A stretch of DNA of 64,000 bases. It comes from Phycisphaerae bacterium (GTDB lineage Bacteria; Planctomycetota; Phycisphaerae; UBA1845; Fen-1342). The position numbers were made by a program, and so were the translations under genes. The notes beneath the pieces were generated by a model, which was given only the letters and a program-made list of their open reading frames with translations, was not told the DNA's origin and searched no databases. Positions 25,393 through 33,478 of this stretch are shown in pieces. The stretch is from assembly GCA_030428945.1 (NCBI GenBank), contig JAUIEC010000003.1, forward strand, positions 434,001 to 498,000, in the 5' to 3' direction. Every line of letters starts with the position of its first letter. Positions within the stretch are counted from its first letter, which is position 1.

Positions 25393-26974
25393 TTGTACTC
25401 TCGCTTTCGAGGTCACTGGAGACAATAACTGAGTCAGGGAGTGTGATCCGGAACGTCGTCCCATTTCCTTCGGCGGAGGCAACGGTGATCGTTCCTTCGT
25501 GTAATTCGACAATGCGCTTGGCGATTGCAAGGCCGATGCCGGTGCCGGCCGTGTCCTTCTCCAGGCGCTGGAACAACTCAAAGACCCGGGAATGATGCTC
25601 GGCTGCGATCCCCTTGCCGTTGTCGCTAACGGAGAGTTGCAGATTGCCGTTCGCACGCCAGGCACGCACTTCGACGCGGGGATTCGGGTTGTCGCTTCCG
25701 TACTTGATTGCGTTCGTGAGCAGGTTCTCGAAGACCTGCTGCAGGCGACCGCGGTAGGCCGTGACTGTCGGCAGGTTGGACTGAACGACGATTTCCATCG
25801 TGCTGTTCGGAAAGCGTTGCCGACATGACTCGACGGCGGAAGTGACTAACTCTTCAAGTGGAACCGCCTCGAGTGGTGACCGGACACGGCCGACGCGGCC
25901 GAGTTCGAGCAGATCGTCGATCAGTTCAGACATGCGGCGGGCTGCCCGGGTGATACGGTCCATGTGTTTGAGGGCAGGGTCCGATTCCCCACGTTCAATG
26001 GCTCCGGTCACATGTGTCGAGAAACCGAGGATTGTCACGAGAGGTGACTTCAAGTCATGCGAGACGGTGTAGGCGAATTGCTCCATCTCCGCCGTGCGTC
26101 GGGTCAGCAGCTCGTTGGCTTTTTCGAGTTCTATGGCCGTGTCGGCTCGGCGCTGGACCTCGATCCGCAGTTCCTGGTATGTGCCGAGGTATTCGGATGC
26201 CAAGCCGACAAACAGGACGAGATACGCAACAATCTTCAATGCGTGGCCGATGTTGAAGTGATGGTCATAAGGTGCCGCCGCGCCCAGCGTCATATGCAGC
26301 TGTGCGGCGATCTGGGGTGCTGCACTGAGCCAAAGCGCGAGAGAGAACACGTCTTCTCGTTGCCGATGCAGCCAGGGAAACACGAGGACCCCACCGATCG
26401 CAAAGATCACCAGCGCTCCGGCGTCCCAGGGTCGGACGATCAAGTTTCCTGGGTAGGTGGTTTGCGGGAGCTCAAGGGCGGTTGCAATGTAATAGGCAAC
26501 GCAGCCCCCGGCGCATCCAAGGACCAAACCGACAGCGATGACGTAACCCAGTGGAACCTTCACGCGAGACCGCCATGCGATCAAGCACACGGCTCCTGCC
26601 AGCAACGCGGTGGCACTGAAGGTGCGGGCGGCCGCCCATGTGAACGGGGCCAGGTCGGCATGCGGAACCCCGAAGAGACCGTCGGATCCAAGTACGTGGG
26701 CTGCGTCCATGCACCCGGCCCAGAAGATGGCGAGTCCGATGACGGCGATGGCCGGGTCATGTCGGATGCGGTAGTGCAACAGCGCGAGGATCACGATAAA
26801 GCTCGATGTGCAAAACGCCGTCCATTCCAGGACACTGTGGATGTAACTGCCGCGCGGGTGGTTGCTTGCATCAAACACGCGATCCCATCCCAGCAAGCTG
26901 GTGGTTGCCGGTGCCATGCAGATCAGTAGCACGGAAACGACCAACCCGACTATGTTGGTGTTGCCGTGTTTCAC
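25358..26974 (-). CDS. Membrane sensor histidine kinase with MASE3-type domain
   Basis: 538 residues from a GTG at 26974 that overlaps the preceding receiver gene as GTGA. About eight hydrophobic segments in residues 5-270 carry conserved GCMDAAH and PWDAG patches typical of the MASE3 membrane sensor. A short coiled coil leads to the HisKA H-box YTVSHDLKSPLVTILGFS. The ATPase domain follows with LLTNAIKYGS, DNGKGIAAEH and GTGIGLAIAKRIVELH, all intact. It lies between two single-domain receivers, which suggests a phosphorelay or branched output. The signal sensed is unknown. Confidence 0.93.
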   Translation of the reverse strand: MKHGNTNIVGLVVSVLLICMAPATTSLLGWDRVFDASNHPRGSYIHSVLEWTAFCTSSFIVILALLHYRIRHDPAIAVIGLAIFWAGCMDAAHVLGSDGLFGVPHADLAPFTWAAARTFSATALLAGAVCLIAWRSRVKVPLGYVIAVGLVLGCAGGCVAYYIATALELPQTTYPGNLIVRPWDAGALVIFAIGGVLVFPWLHRQREDVFSLALWLSAAPQIAAQLHMTLGAAAPYDHHFNIGHALKIVAYLVLFVGLASEYLGTYQELRIEVQRRADTAIELEKANELLTRRTAEMEQFAYTVSHDLKSPLVTILGFSTHVTGAIERGESDPALKHMDRITRAARRMSELIDDLLELGRVGRVRSPLEAVPLEELVTSAVESCRQRFPNSTMEIVVQSNLPTVTAYRGRLQQVFENLLTNAIKYGSDNPNPRVEVRAWRANGNLQLSVSDNGKGIAAEHHSRVFELFQRLEKDTAGTGIGLAIAKRIVELHEGTITVASAEGNGTTFRITLPDSVIVSSDLESESTNGVQLNPLPAG

Positions 26975-27402
26975 GAAGGTGTCTCGATTCCCGGGGTCTG
27001 GTTCTTGATGGCGAACCAGAAGTGTTCGACCATCTGAATGACGGTGTCGAGCTGCTGGGCCGTGATGGGCTTTTCGACGTAACACGTGCGTGGCGGCCGG
27101 CAGTCGCGCCATTGTTCATCCAGGTACTGCGAGGCGCTGAGAACGACGATCGGCGTGTCCTGCATTCGCGGGTCGGACTTGATCCTGGTCAGCAGCTCGC
27201 GCCCTGAGAGCCGGGGCAGATGCAGATCGAGCAGCAGCAGGTCAAAGAGGCTGGTCTGCAGCAATTCCAGGGCCTCTTCGCCACTGGTTACTCGCTCAAG
27301 CTCCGTCGGATGGCGGCAATCTGCAACGGCCGCCTCGGCGAGGTCGGCATGGTCCTCATCATCTTCGATGAGCAGGATTCGAAGCGGACGGTGACTGATC
27401 AT
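26971..27402 (-). CDS. Single-domain response regulator (receiver only)
   Basis: 143 residues. The receiver motifs are intact: LLIEDDEDHADLA (acidic pocket), LLLLDLHLPRLSG (phosphoacceptor Asp), VVLSASQ (Ser/Thr switch position) and CYVEKPIT (Lys). There is no DNA-binding domain. It overlaps the upstream pseudopilus-assembly gene by 4 bases and the downstream kinase by 4 bases. This ties a two-component module to the secretion operon at the level of translation. Roughly half of its residues match the partner receiver at 24961-25392, suggesting duplication. Confidence 0.92.
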   Translation of the reverse strand: MISHRPLRILLIEDDEDHADLAEAAVADCRHPTELERVTSGEEALELLQTSLFDLLLLDLHLPRLSGRELLTRIKSDPRMQDTPIVVLSASQYLDEQWRDCRPPRTCYVEKPITAQQLDTVIQMVEHFWFAIKNQTPGIETPS

Positions 27403-27950
27403 GGCTGTGCTCCTGGCGGCTGGTGCGCGATGTGCCGGTCTTCACGCACGAAGAAATGCGAGATGCCGATGTCTGCGTTGTAGCGCGCCTCGCTGGTCGG
27501 CCGCAGCGCGATCGTGCTGATTTCAAAACCGGGATTGTCTTCGGTGACCCGAAACAGGAAGCCCGTTAACTTCTCAAGAGGGACGTCTTCAAGGGACAGC
27601 CGCTGGGTCACTTCAAGCAAGCTGCTCTTGTTCAGGCGGCGAGGAGCCTGGGGTACGGAACTGGCCAGTGTATTGTGCGGGATGCTGGCTGCGGTCATGG
27701 CAGCCTGGATCCGGGCCATGACATCGGCCTGCGGCATGTCGAACTCGCTGGCAACGTGAGGCTTGGTCTGCAGCCGCTCAATGGCAAGCATGTCGCGGGC
27801 AAGCTGGGTGGTGGCCGTGGCTTGGATGGAGACCGCCGCTTGTAGTTGTTGATTGGAACTCCACAGCACGCCGACCAGGAAGCCGACTGTGACCAGTGCG
27901 GCCAATGCGATTCGGGTTTTCCGGAGTGGCGACTGGCTGGTTGTGCTCAT
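27399..27950 (-). CDS. gspM: Type II secretion platform protein M-like
   Basis: 183 residues. One N-terminal membrane helix (KTRIALAALVTVGFLVGVLW) is followed by a coiled-coil stretch and a periplasmic ferredoxin-like domain (VPLEKLTGFLFRVTEDNPGFEISTIAL) typical of GspM/PilO proteins. It would couple the cytoplasmic ATPase to the pseudopilus with GspL and GspF. The assignment is by position and topology more than identity. It overlaps both neighbours by 4 bases. Confidence 0.68.
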   Translation of the reverse strand: MSTTSQSPLRKTRIALAALVTVGFLVGVLWSSNQQLQAAVSIQATATTQLARDMLAIERLQTKPHVASEFDMPQADVMARIQAAMTAASIPHNTLASSVPQAPRRLNKSSLLEVTQRLSLEDVPLEKLTGFLFRVTEDNPGFEISTIALRPTSEARYNADIGISHFFVREDRHIAHQPPGAQP

Positions 27951-29200
27951 GGCGCTCCCCGCTGCGGCGTGGCATGAAGGGAGAACTGGACGCCGCCGGC
28001 TTTCGCCCGGTCCGTTCGTGGGCCGGGACAGGAGAGTCCATCAAGGGCATCAATGCTCTGGGCAATTCGCTCTGCGGCACCGTGATCTCTGACCAGGCCG
28101 CGGATCAAAACCGAGGTGCTGTCCAATCTGAGTTCCTGAACATTGACTTCGAGGCGTTTCGGGATTGATGCGATCACGTCACGCAGAGTACGAAGCAGGT
28201 CCGGCCTGGCGTCTGAGTTGGAGTCGGACATCGTCAGTGCTTCGAGGCGTTTGCGTTCGGAAGCAACCCGCCGTGTGATCCCGGCCGGAGGCGACTGATT
28301 CGGGAAGACCTCGGTATAGCGGGCGCGCTGCCAGTCGGTGAGAACCTGAAGCCGGCTACGCAGGTGCGTCCGTTGGACCAGCAACGCTGGGACCAGCGCA
28401 AGCAGCAGCAGACAGATTGCGATCAGCAGGTTCCGGAGCTGTTCATGCCGCCGCTGGGCGGCGGATGCCGACACCAGAGGGCCGCGGCACAGGTTGACTG
28501 GCAGGGGTGCTTCCGGTTGGTTCTGGTCACTTGTTACGTGCAGTGCTTCAGCGATTTCAGTCAGTTCCGGTGCCTCGAGCACACCCCCGATGGTCGTGGC
28601 TCCTGGATCGGAGAGATCACCATTGAGATGACGCCTGAGCTGCGCCGGCTGTGGTGGCAGCCCGTTACAGGATAGCCGAGCCACGCGGATGGATTTGAGC
28701 TGCTGCCCGTGCCGGATGGCCTGAACGAAATGATCTCGATCACACCAGATCAGATCCGAGCTGCCGGCCGGGAGTGCAAGTGAGATGGACTGTACGTCGC
28801 AGCCGCGATCCGCCAGTTGCTCAAGGAAGGGTTTGAATGCTGCGTGCTCGATGCCGAACGCGAGGTAGTCGGTCTTTCCGATTGGCAGGAAGTCGCAGGT
28901 CAATTGTTCGATGTCAACCGGGAGATACTCTTCGAATGCAAAACGGAGCGTCTCGTGCGATGGCCGCCGCTGCGGCATCGTCAGATGGTGCACATAACAC
29001 CAGCGGGCCGGGACCAGAAGCGTCGCGTTCGATGGGCCACCCAATGCGTCACCGATCGCTTCAGCAAGTGTTTCGGTTGGCTGGCTGGGGGCGCTGTCAG
29101 TCTTCAGGTTAACACGCTCGACCTGATCACCTCGGGTGATTTCGAGCATGCGGTCGTAGACTCGGATGGTGACTTCACGGGCCATCGCTGAGTCGCTCAT
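27947..29200 (-). CDS. gspL: Type II secretion platform protein L-like
   Basis: 417 residues. The N-terminal half is an actin-like GspL/PilM cytoplasmic domain, with LLVPARWCYVHHLTMP, LRFAFEEYLPVDIEQL and LAFGIEHAAF. One membrane helix (LRNLLIAICLLLLALVPALLV, around residues 258-278) leads to a periplasmic ferredoxin-like domain. It recruits the ATPase GspE to the inner membrane. Sequence similarity to proteobacterial GspL is low, but layout and location fit. It overlaps the C-like gene by 26 bases and the M-like gene by 4 bases. Confidence 0.75.
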   Translation of the reverse strand: MSDSAMAREVTIRVYDRMLEITRGDQVERVNLKTDSAPSQPTETLAEAIGDALGGPSNATLLVPARWCYVHHLTMPQRRPSHETLRFAFEEYLPVDIEQLTCDFLPIGKTDYLAFGIEHAAFKPFLEQLADRGCDVQSISLALPAGSSDLIWCDRDHFVQAIRHGQQLKSIRVARLSCNGLPPQPAQLRRHLNGDLSDPGATTIGGVLEAPELTEIAEALHVTSDQNQPEAPLPVNLCRGPLVSASAAQRRHEQLRNLLIAICLLLLALVPALLVQRTHLRSRLQVLTDWQRARYTEVFPNQSPPAGITRRVASERKRLEALTMSDSNSDARPDLLRTLRDVIASIPKRLEVNVQELRLDSTSVLIRGLVRDHGAAERIAQSIDALDGLSCPGPRTDRAKAGGVQFSLHATPQRGAP

Positions 29201-29639
29201 GCCATGGAACGTGGACTTCGACCTCGCGGTCGCCGGCCCGGATCACGGCTCGTCCACGTTCAACCAGGATGACTGTGTAATCGCCGATTGACTCTCCGAT
29301 TGACTTGATCTGAACGCTTCCCCGCTCCTCAAAGATCCCGAACGCTCGCTCGGCCTCGATTACAGTCCCGATCAGTCGCACCGACGGCGGCGGCGGTGGC
29401 TTGCGTTTCGGCTTGGGTTCCTGCGGAGGATCGACAACCGGTTGATGCAGATCACGTTGCCAGATGACGGCCAAATCAGACAGTGCCAGCGCGGCCGCAA
29501 CCGTAGTCTCCGACTGAGGCTCGCTGACGCTCTTGGCCGGCGGCCGCCATGGCGTCAGCGGGCGGCAGAGCGCAAACGCCTGCCAGGCGACCCAGCCGCC
29601 GACCATCGCAAGGATCAGGAATCGCAGTCCCGGACTCAT
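29175..29639 (-). CDS. gspC: Type II secretion protein C-like
   Basis: 154 residues. A signal-anchor helix (LRFLILAMVGGWVAWQAF) and a proline-rich linker (PPQEPKPKRKPPPPP) precede a small beta domain (VRLIGTVIEAERAFGIFEE, then IKSIGESIGDYTVILVERGRAVI). This matches the HR domain of GspC/PilP, which connects the inner-membrane platform to the secretin. There is no PDZ domain, unlike many proteobacterial GspC proteins. Position after the pseudopilin genes and before gspL supports the call. Confidence 0.72.
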   Translation of the reverse strand: MSPGLRFLILAMVGGWVAWQAFALCRPLTPWRPPAKSVSEPQSETTVAAALALSDLAVIWQRDLHQPVVDPPQEPKPKRKPPPPPSVRLIGTVIEAERAFGIFEERGSVQIKSIGESIGDYTVILVERGRAVIRAGDREVEVHVPWHERLSDGP

Positions 29640-30466
29640 GGCCGCACCTGCCAGCGGGCCAGCACAGTTGCGGGTTCGTCGTTGGTGCAGAGCAGGTAAG
29701 TCCAGTTGCTGCGGTTGCCAACTGCCGTTTCGATCAGCATGCTGTACCGGGTGGTCTCGTGCGTGAGCAGCGCGCTGATTCGCTTGGCTGCTTGCTCACT
29801 CAGGTCGAGCTGGTCGTGCAGCTCAGCGATGGTGTCAGCGCGGCTGCGGAAGTTGATCACCTGCTGGGCAAGGCCGGGTTCGGCGTCATCCAAAGCGGCT
29901 ATGAGTGCCGGCAGGCTTGCTCTCTTGAAGTTGATACGTCCGGGGAGTGGCGTTACAAGCCGCGCGATGGCATTCTCGGCGAAGTAGACGGCCTGGTCCG
30001 TCGGTCGATCGAGGCAGTCTTCAAGACAGCCGGAATGCAGGCACCGTTTCAACGCGGTTGCGTCGGTGCTCCGCGCTCGGATCTCATGGCCAAGGGTTGC
30101 CAGCAGGCGATTGAGCGGTTCCGCCGCGCGCCTGTCCGGTCGATGCAGCGCGGCTAGCGGCAGTTTCGCGGAGTCGTCCTGGATAAGGACTTTGACGCGG
30201 GCCTTGCCGACCTCCAGCCGCACCTCGGCGGCGTTCATACGGTCCAGCCGGGACAGCAGGTCACGGTCCTTAGTAAGCAGGCTGGGCAGTACCATGACGA
30301 CCGAATCGACGACAAGCTCGTGCCGGAGGAGTTCCGCCTCACAGCTCGCCTCGATCGCGCTGGTCCCGGAGCGCATGGCCAGCGGCGCGACGAGCGTAAT
30401 CGAGAGAGCCAGCGTGGCCAGCACCAATGCAAGCATCGCTGCGCGTCTCTTTGACTGCCTAGCCAT
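29636..30466 (-). CDS. gspK: Type II secretion minor pseudopilin K-like
   Basis: 276 residues. The N-terminus has a basic leader (MARQSKRRA) and a hydrophobic helix (AMLALVLATLALSITLV) lacking the usual fifth-position Glu, as is typical of GspK. A large alpha domain follows, including VKVLIQDDSAKLPLAALH near residue 92, which matches the conserved 'D-E-x-x-K-l-n' region. Helix-hairpin-helix-like segments lie in the later half (INFKRASLPALIAALDD). It caps the pseudopilus tip with the I and J proteins. Confidence 0.78.
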   Translation of the reverse strand: MARQSKRRAAMLALVLATLALSITLVAPLAMRSGTSAIEASCEAELLRHELVVDSVVMVLPSLLTKDRDLLSRLDRMNAAEVRLEVGKARVKVLIQDDSAKLPLAALHRPDRRAAEPLNRLLATLGHEIRARSTDATALKRCLHSGCLEDCLDRPTDQAVYFAENAIARLVTPLPGRINFKRASLPALIAALDDAEPGLAQQVINFRSRADTIAELHDQLDLSEQAAKRISALLTHETTRYSMLIETAVGNRSNWTYLLCTNDEPATVLARWQVRP

Positions 30467-31013
30467 CGTGCCGACCCCATTTGATCGGTGAGATCGGCAC
30501 GGTCACGGCATGCGTCTGATCCGTATCGGTGACGATCACCCGGATCGCCCGAACGGCACGCGGAACCTGCGTCGGCCAGGTCGCACGCCAGGCCTGCCCG
30601 TCGTGCACGAGAGCCTCGAATCGACTCACTTCGTTGCCGGCTATGAACCGCGCGACGCGGGGTTCCTCTTCTGCGCTTTCTCGCTCCAGGCGAACGAGGG
30701 TGGCGTCCTCCACCGCGTAGGTGACCGAGATCCGCTCTCGGACTGCTTGCCGGTCTGAGCTCAGCTTCAACAGGCCGCCGATGGTCAATCGACCGTCTCT
30801 GATTTCGACGCCGACCGGTGCTGCCAGGTTGTTCAGGTCGTATCGCAGGATCTCTTCAACGACGCGGCTGTTCCTTGTGCTGGCGATTCGGTCGGAGAGG
30901 ATGCTGTGCGTGCGATGCGCGGAAACTGCGAGCGACTGCACCGTCATCACCAACAGCAGGCCGAGGGCCAGCGCCACAATCACTTCGATCAGCGTCGTTG
31001 CTCGAACTCTCAT
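30459..31013 (-). CDS. gspJ: Type II secretion minor pseudopilin J-like
   Basis: 184 residues. The type IV pilin-like leader MRVRA precedes TTLIEVIVALALGLLLVM, with Glu at +5. The globular part contains RNSRVVEEILRYDLNNLAAP, close to the conserved region of GspJ. The prepilin peptidase needed for processing is not in this window. It overlaps gspK by 8 bases and gspI by 4 bases. Confidence 0.8.
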   Translation of the reverse strand: MRVRATTLIEVIVALALGLLLVMTVQSLAVSAHRTHSILSDRIASTRNSRVVEEILRYDLNNLAAPVGVEIRDGRLTIGGLLKLSSDRQAVRERISVTYAVEDATLVRLERESAEEEPRVARFIAGNEVSRFEALVHDGQAWRATWPTQVPRAVRAIRVIVTDTDQTHAVTVPISPIKWGRHDG

Positions 31014-31381
31014 GAGCGCGTGTCCGGAAGGAGCCAGGCGACCTGGTAGATTTCGATCGGATCCCGCTCAGGCGCGTTGTGAAACACGCGAACGGTGATC
31101 TCAGTGGCCAGGACGCCGAACGCCACGCGGGTCGGCTGGACCTCGCGTTGCCAGGACATCGTCTCCGTGAACTTGCCGGTGGCGGGGATCGTGACCGCAA
31201 CGCCGTTGTCGCTCCATTGCCAGAGCAGATCTCGTGTTTGGGCAACGGCGAAGTCGAGTTGCTCCGCCAGGCGGTATTGCTGGGTCGCCTGCATTTGGAT
31301 TCGGACGATCGCGACGCCGAGGCTGGCCAGCAGCGCCAGCGCGACAATCACCTCCAGCAACAACATGCCTGAGCGCCTCAT
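31010..31381 (-). CDS. gspI: Type II secretion minor pseudopilin I-like
   Basis: 123 residues from the ATG at 31381, which overlaps the end of gspH as ATGA and has GGGGG upstream. MRRSG precedes MLLLEVIVALALLASLGVAI, a prepilin-type helix with Glu at +5. The short globular domain (LWQWSDNGVAV, VAFGVLATEITVRVFH) is beta-rich, as in GspI. It would nucleate the pseudopilus tip with J and K. Confidence 0.8.
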   Translation of the reverse strand: MRRSGMLLLEVIVALALLASLGVAIVRIQMQATQQYRLAEQLDFAVAQTRDLLWQWSDNGVAVTIPATGKFTETMSWQREVQPTRVAFGVLATEITVRVFHNAPERDPIEIYQVAWLLPDTRS

Positions 31382-31860
31382 CGGCATCCCCCGTCTACGG
31401 CGGCCCAATCCACGGCAGAGATTGTCGTGTCGAGGTATGCGGCCGAGCACTGTTGACTGGAAAACGCCAGTGTCAGCACGCGCTGACCGGCGGCCAGCTC
31501 AACTGCCCAGGAACGGCCAAGCGGAACAGGGTTGATCCGGATGGGTTGGGCTTCTGCCCCATTCCGGTCCACGACCGAGCGGATTGTGACGCGGCCCACG
31601 CTGCGCCAATCCGTTGTCCTGTCTGCGTTCTGGACCCGTAGGCGGCTCAGGTCTCGGTCGAACTCCAGCCAGGCGGGCAGGCCGCTTGTGCGTGCAAGGA
31701 ATCGCCCACGGTCCATCTGGTCCTCAATAACGCTAACCGCTGCCAACAGTCGTGACTTGGTGCTCAATCCGCGCATCCCGAGCGTAACAGTCGTCGCGGC
31801 CAGACCGATCAGGGCAGCGGCAACCAGGACCTCAAGCAGCGTGAACGCGGAGCGGTTCAT
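31378..31860 (-). CDS. gspH: Type II secretion minor pseudopilin H-like
   Basis: 160 residues. MNRSA precedes FTLLEVLVAAALIGLAATTV, a prepilin helix with Glu at +5. The globular domain has two Cys residues near the C-terminus (QQCSAAYL and DGGCR) that could form a disulfide. Length and location between gspG and gspI match GspH. It overlaps both neighbours by 4 bases. Confidence 0.8.
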   Translation of the reverse strand: MNRSAFTLLEVLVAAALIGLAATTVTLGMRGLSTKSRLLAAVSVIEDQMDRGRFLARTSGLPAWLEFDRDLSRLRVQNADRTTDWRSVGRVTIRSVVDRNGAEAQPIRINPVPLGRSWAVELAAGQRVLTLAFSSQQCSAAYLDTTISAVDWAAVDGGCR

Positions 31861-32273
31861 TTCAGCTCCCAGCTGACCAGGTCAGCCGCGCCTCCCGTCC
31901 CCCCTTCAAGTCCGTCAGCGCCATAGCAAATCAGGTCGTAGGTACCGTTCAGGCCGGGATAGACGTACTCATAAGGCTTGTTCCACGGATCTTTCAGATC
32001 CCCGCCGCGCAGCAGACCATCCGGGTGGGCATCGGTGCGCTCGGTCAGCACTGCGAGACCCTCTTCGTTGCTCGGGTAGCGGTCCTGCTCAAGGAAAAAG
32101 AGCTCCAAGGCTGACATGATCTGGCTCAGTTCCTGCTTTGCCGCATTCTGCTTTCCGGAAACGAGGTAGTCGCGTACGGCGACGGTGGCCGTGGTGGCCA
32201 GAACCCCCAGAATCACCACAACCACCATGATCTCGACCAGTGTCATGCCTCTGCGCGTTGTCAGGTTGTTCAC
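31857..32273 (-). CDS. gspG: Type II secretion major pseudopilin G
   Basis: 138 residues. The leader ends RRG and the helix starts MTLVEIMVVVVILGVLATTA, with Glu at +5. The characteristic block follows: ALELFFLEQDRYPSNEEGLAVL, then LKDPWNKPYEYVYPG and YDLICYGADGLEGG. The calcium-site region is present, though the C-terminus is slightly shorter than in Proteobacteria. It is the main subunit of the pseudopilus that pushes substrates through the secretin. Confidence 0.95.
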   Translation of the reverse strand: MNNLTTRRGMTLVEIMVVVVILGVLATTATVAVRDYLVSGKQNAAKQELSQIMSALELFFLEQDRYPSNEEGLAVLTERTDAHPDGLLRGGDLKDPWNKPYEYVYPGLNGTYDLICYGADGLEGGTGGAADLVSWELK

Positions 32274-33478
32274 GTGACCATCCTCGTGGTTTCCAGGATC
32301 GGCAGGACTGTGGCGAAGACGACGAACCCGATCACGATCGCCAGCAGGAGGATCAGGGCCGGCTCAAGCACGGCAATGAAGCGGCTCAGAGCGATCTCCA
32401 CTTCCTTTTCGTAGCTTCGGCGCACCTGTTCGAGCATTTTGGGGAGTTCGCCACTCTCCTGACCAACCGCCAGCAGTTGCACGACCAGGGGCGGCATCAG
32501 GCGGCTTCCGCGAAGTGAGCCGGCAATGTCCGAGCCGGCCTCGATTGCGGCTTCGATCTTGCGAAGTTCATCGGCATAGAGTTTGTGGGGCAGGCCCTCG
32601 CGGATCAGTCGGACCGCGTCATTGAACCTCACATCGGTCCGCAGCATCGTCGCGAGCATCAGGCCTATGCGAGAGATCCAGGACTTGCGGACCAACTCAC
32701 CAAACACCGGAATGCCTAGCTGGAGGCGCTCGAAGAGCCTCTGCCCTCGATCTGTCCGAGCCGCAAACAAGACCCCGATGACAGTGGCGGCAACTCCGAC
32801 GCCGAGCAGGAGACCGTGTTGGAGGAGCAGGTTGCTGATCCACTGCAGAATACGGGTCGGCGTGGGAAGCGGCCGGTCGGCCGAGACCAGCACCTCGACC
32901 AGTTGCGGCACAACGAACGTCATCAGAAAAATCACCACCGCGATGCCGACGACCGAGAGAATCGCTGGATAGATGAAGGCGGTCTTCAGCTTCGAAGAGA
33001 CCGCCTGTCGCCGCGACTGAAAGTCAGCCAATTCGGCAAGCGAGGTTGCCAGTGTCCCGGAGTGTTCGCCCACGCGAATGATCGCAATCGTCAGATCATC
33101 AACCCAGGTTCGGTGCCGTGCGACAGCGTCCGCGAAACTTTGACCGCTCTGGACGCTCTCGTGGAGCTGTCGCACCAGCACCTGGATCCCGCCGACCTGT
33201 TGTCGGAGGCAGACCTCAAGAGCGTTCGCCAGGGGAACGCCCGCATCGAGCAAGACCGCCAGGTTGCGCCAGAGCTCTGCCAACTGCTCGGCAGAGCCAC
33301 TGCGGCGGAACAGCTTTGCGAAGGGCACACTTTCGCCAGCCTTCGCTTCGCTGAGATTCGTGATCGTCAAGCCCCGGTCCCGCAAAGACTGGCGTGCCAT
33401 CGCCGGCGTGTCGGCAGAAATCGTGCCGCTTGAGGCTTGTTGCCGGGGATCCAGGGCCTGATAGTTGAAGACGCCCAT
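32270..33478 (-). CDS. gspF: Type II secretion inner-membrane platform protein F
   Basis: 402 residues from the ATG at 33478, which overlaps the gspE stop (TAATG). FNYQALDPRQQASSGTIS is the standard N-terminus. Two repeated T2SSF domains each contain the LAELWRNLAVLLDAGVPLANAL / RIGLMLATMLRTDVRFNDAV pattern, with three membrane helices (near residues 170, 225 and 375). VGEHSGTL and VGQESGEL are the conserved turns. It forms the core of the platform rotated or moved by GspE. Confidence 0.95.
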   Translation of the reverse strand: MGVFNYQALDPRQQASSGTISADTPAMARQSLRDRGLTITNLSEAKAGESVPFAKLFRRSGSAEQLAELWRNLAVLLDAGVPLANALEVCLRQQVGGIQVLVRQLHESVQSGQSFADAVARHRTWVDDLTIAIIRVGEHSGTLATSLAELADFQSRRQAVSSKLKTAFIYPAILSVVGIAVVIFLMTFVVPQLVEVLVSADRPLPTPTRILQWISNLLLQHGLLLGVGVAATVIGVLFAARTDRGQRLFERLQLGIPVFGELVRKSWISRIGLMLATMLRTDVRFNDAVRLIREGLPHKLYADELRKIEAAIEAGSDIAGSLRGSRLMPPLVVQLLAVGQESGELPKMLEQVRRSYEKEVEIALSRFIAVLEPALILLLAIVIGFVVFATVLPILETTRMVT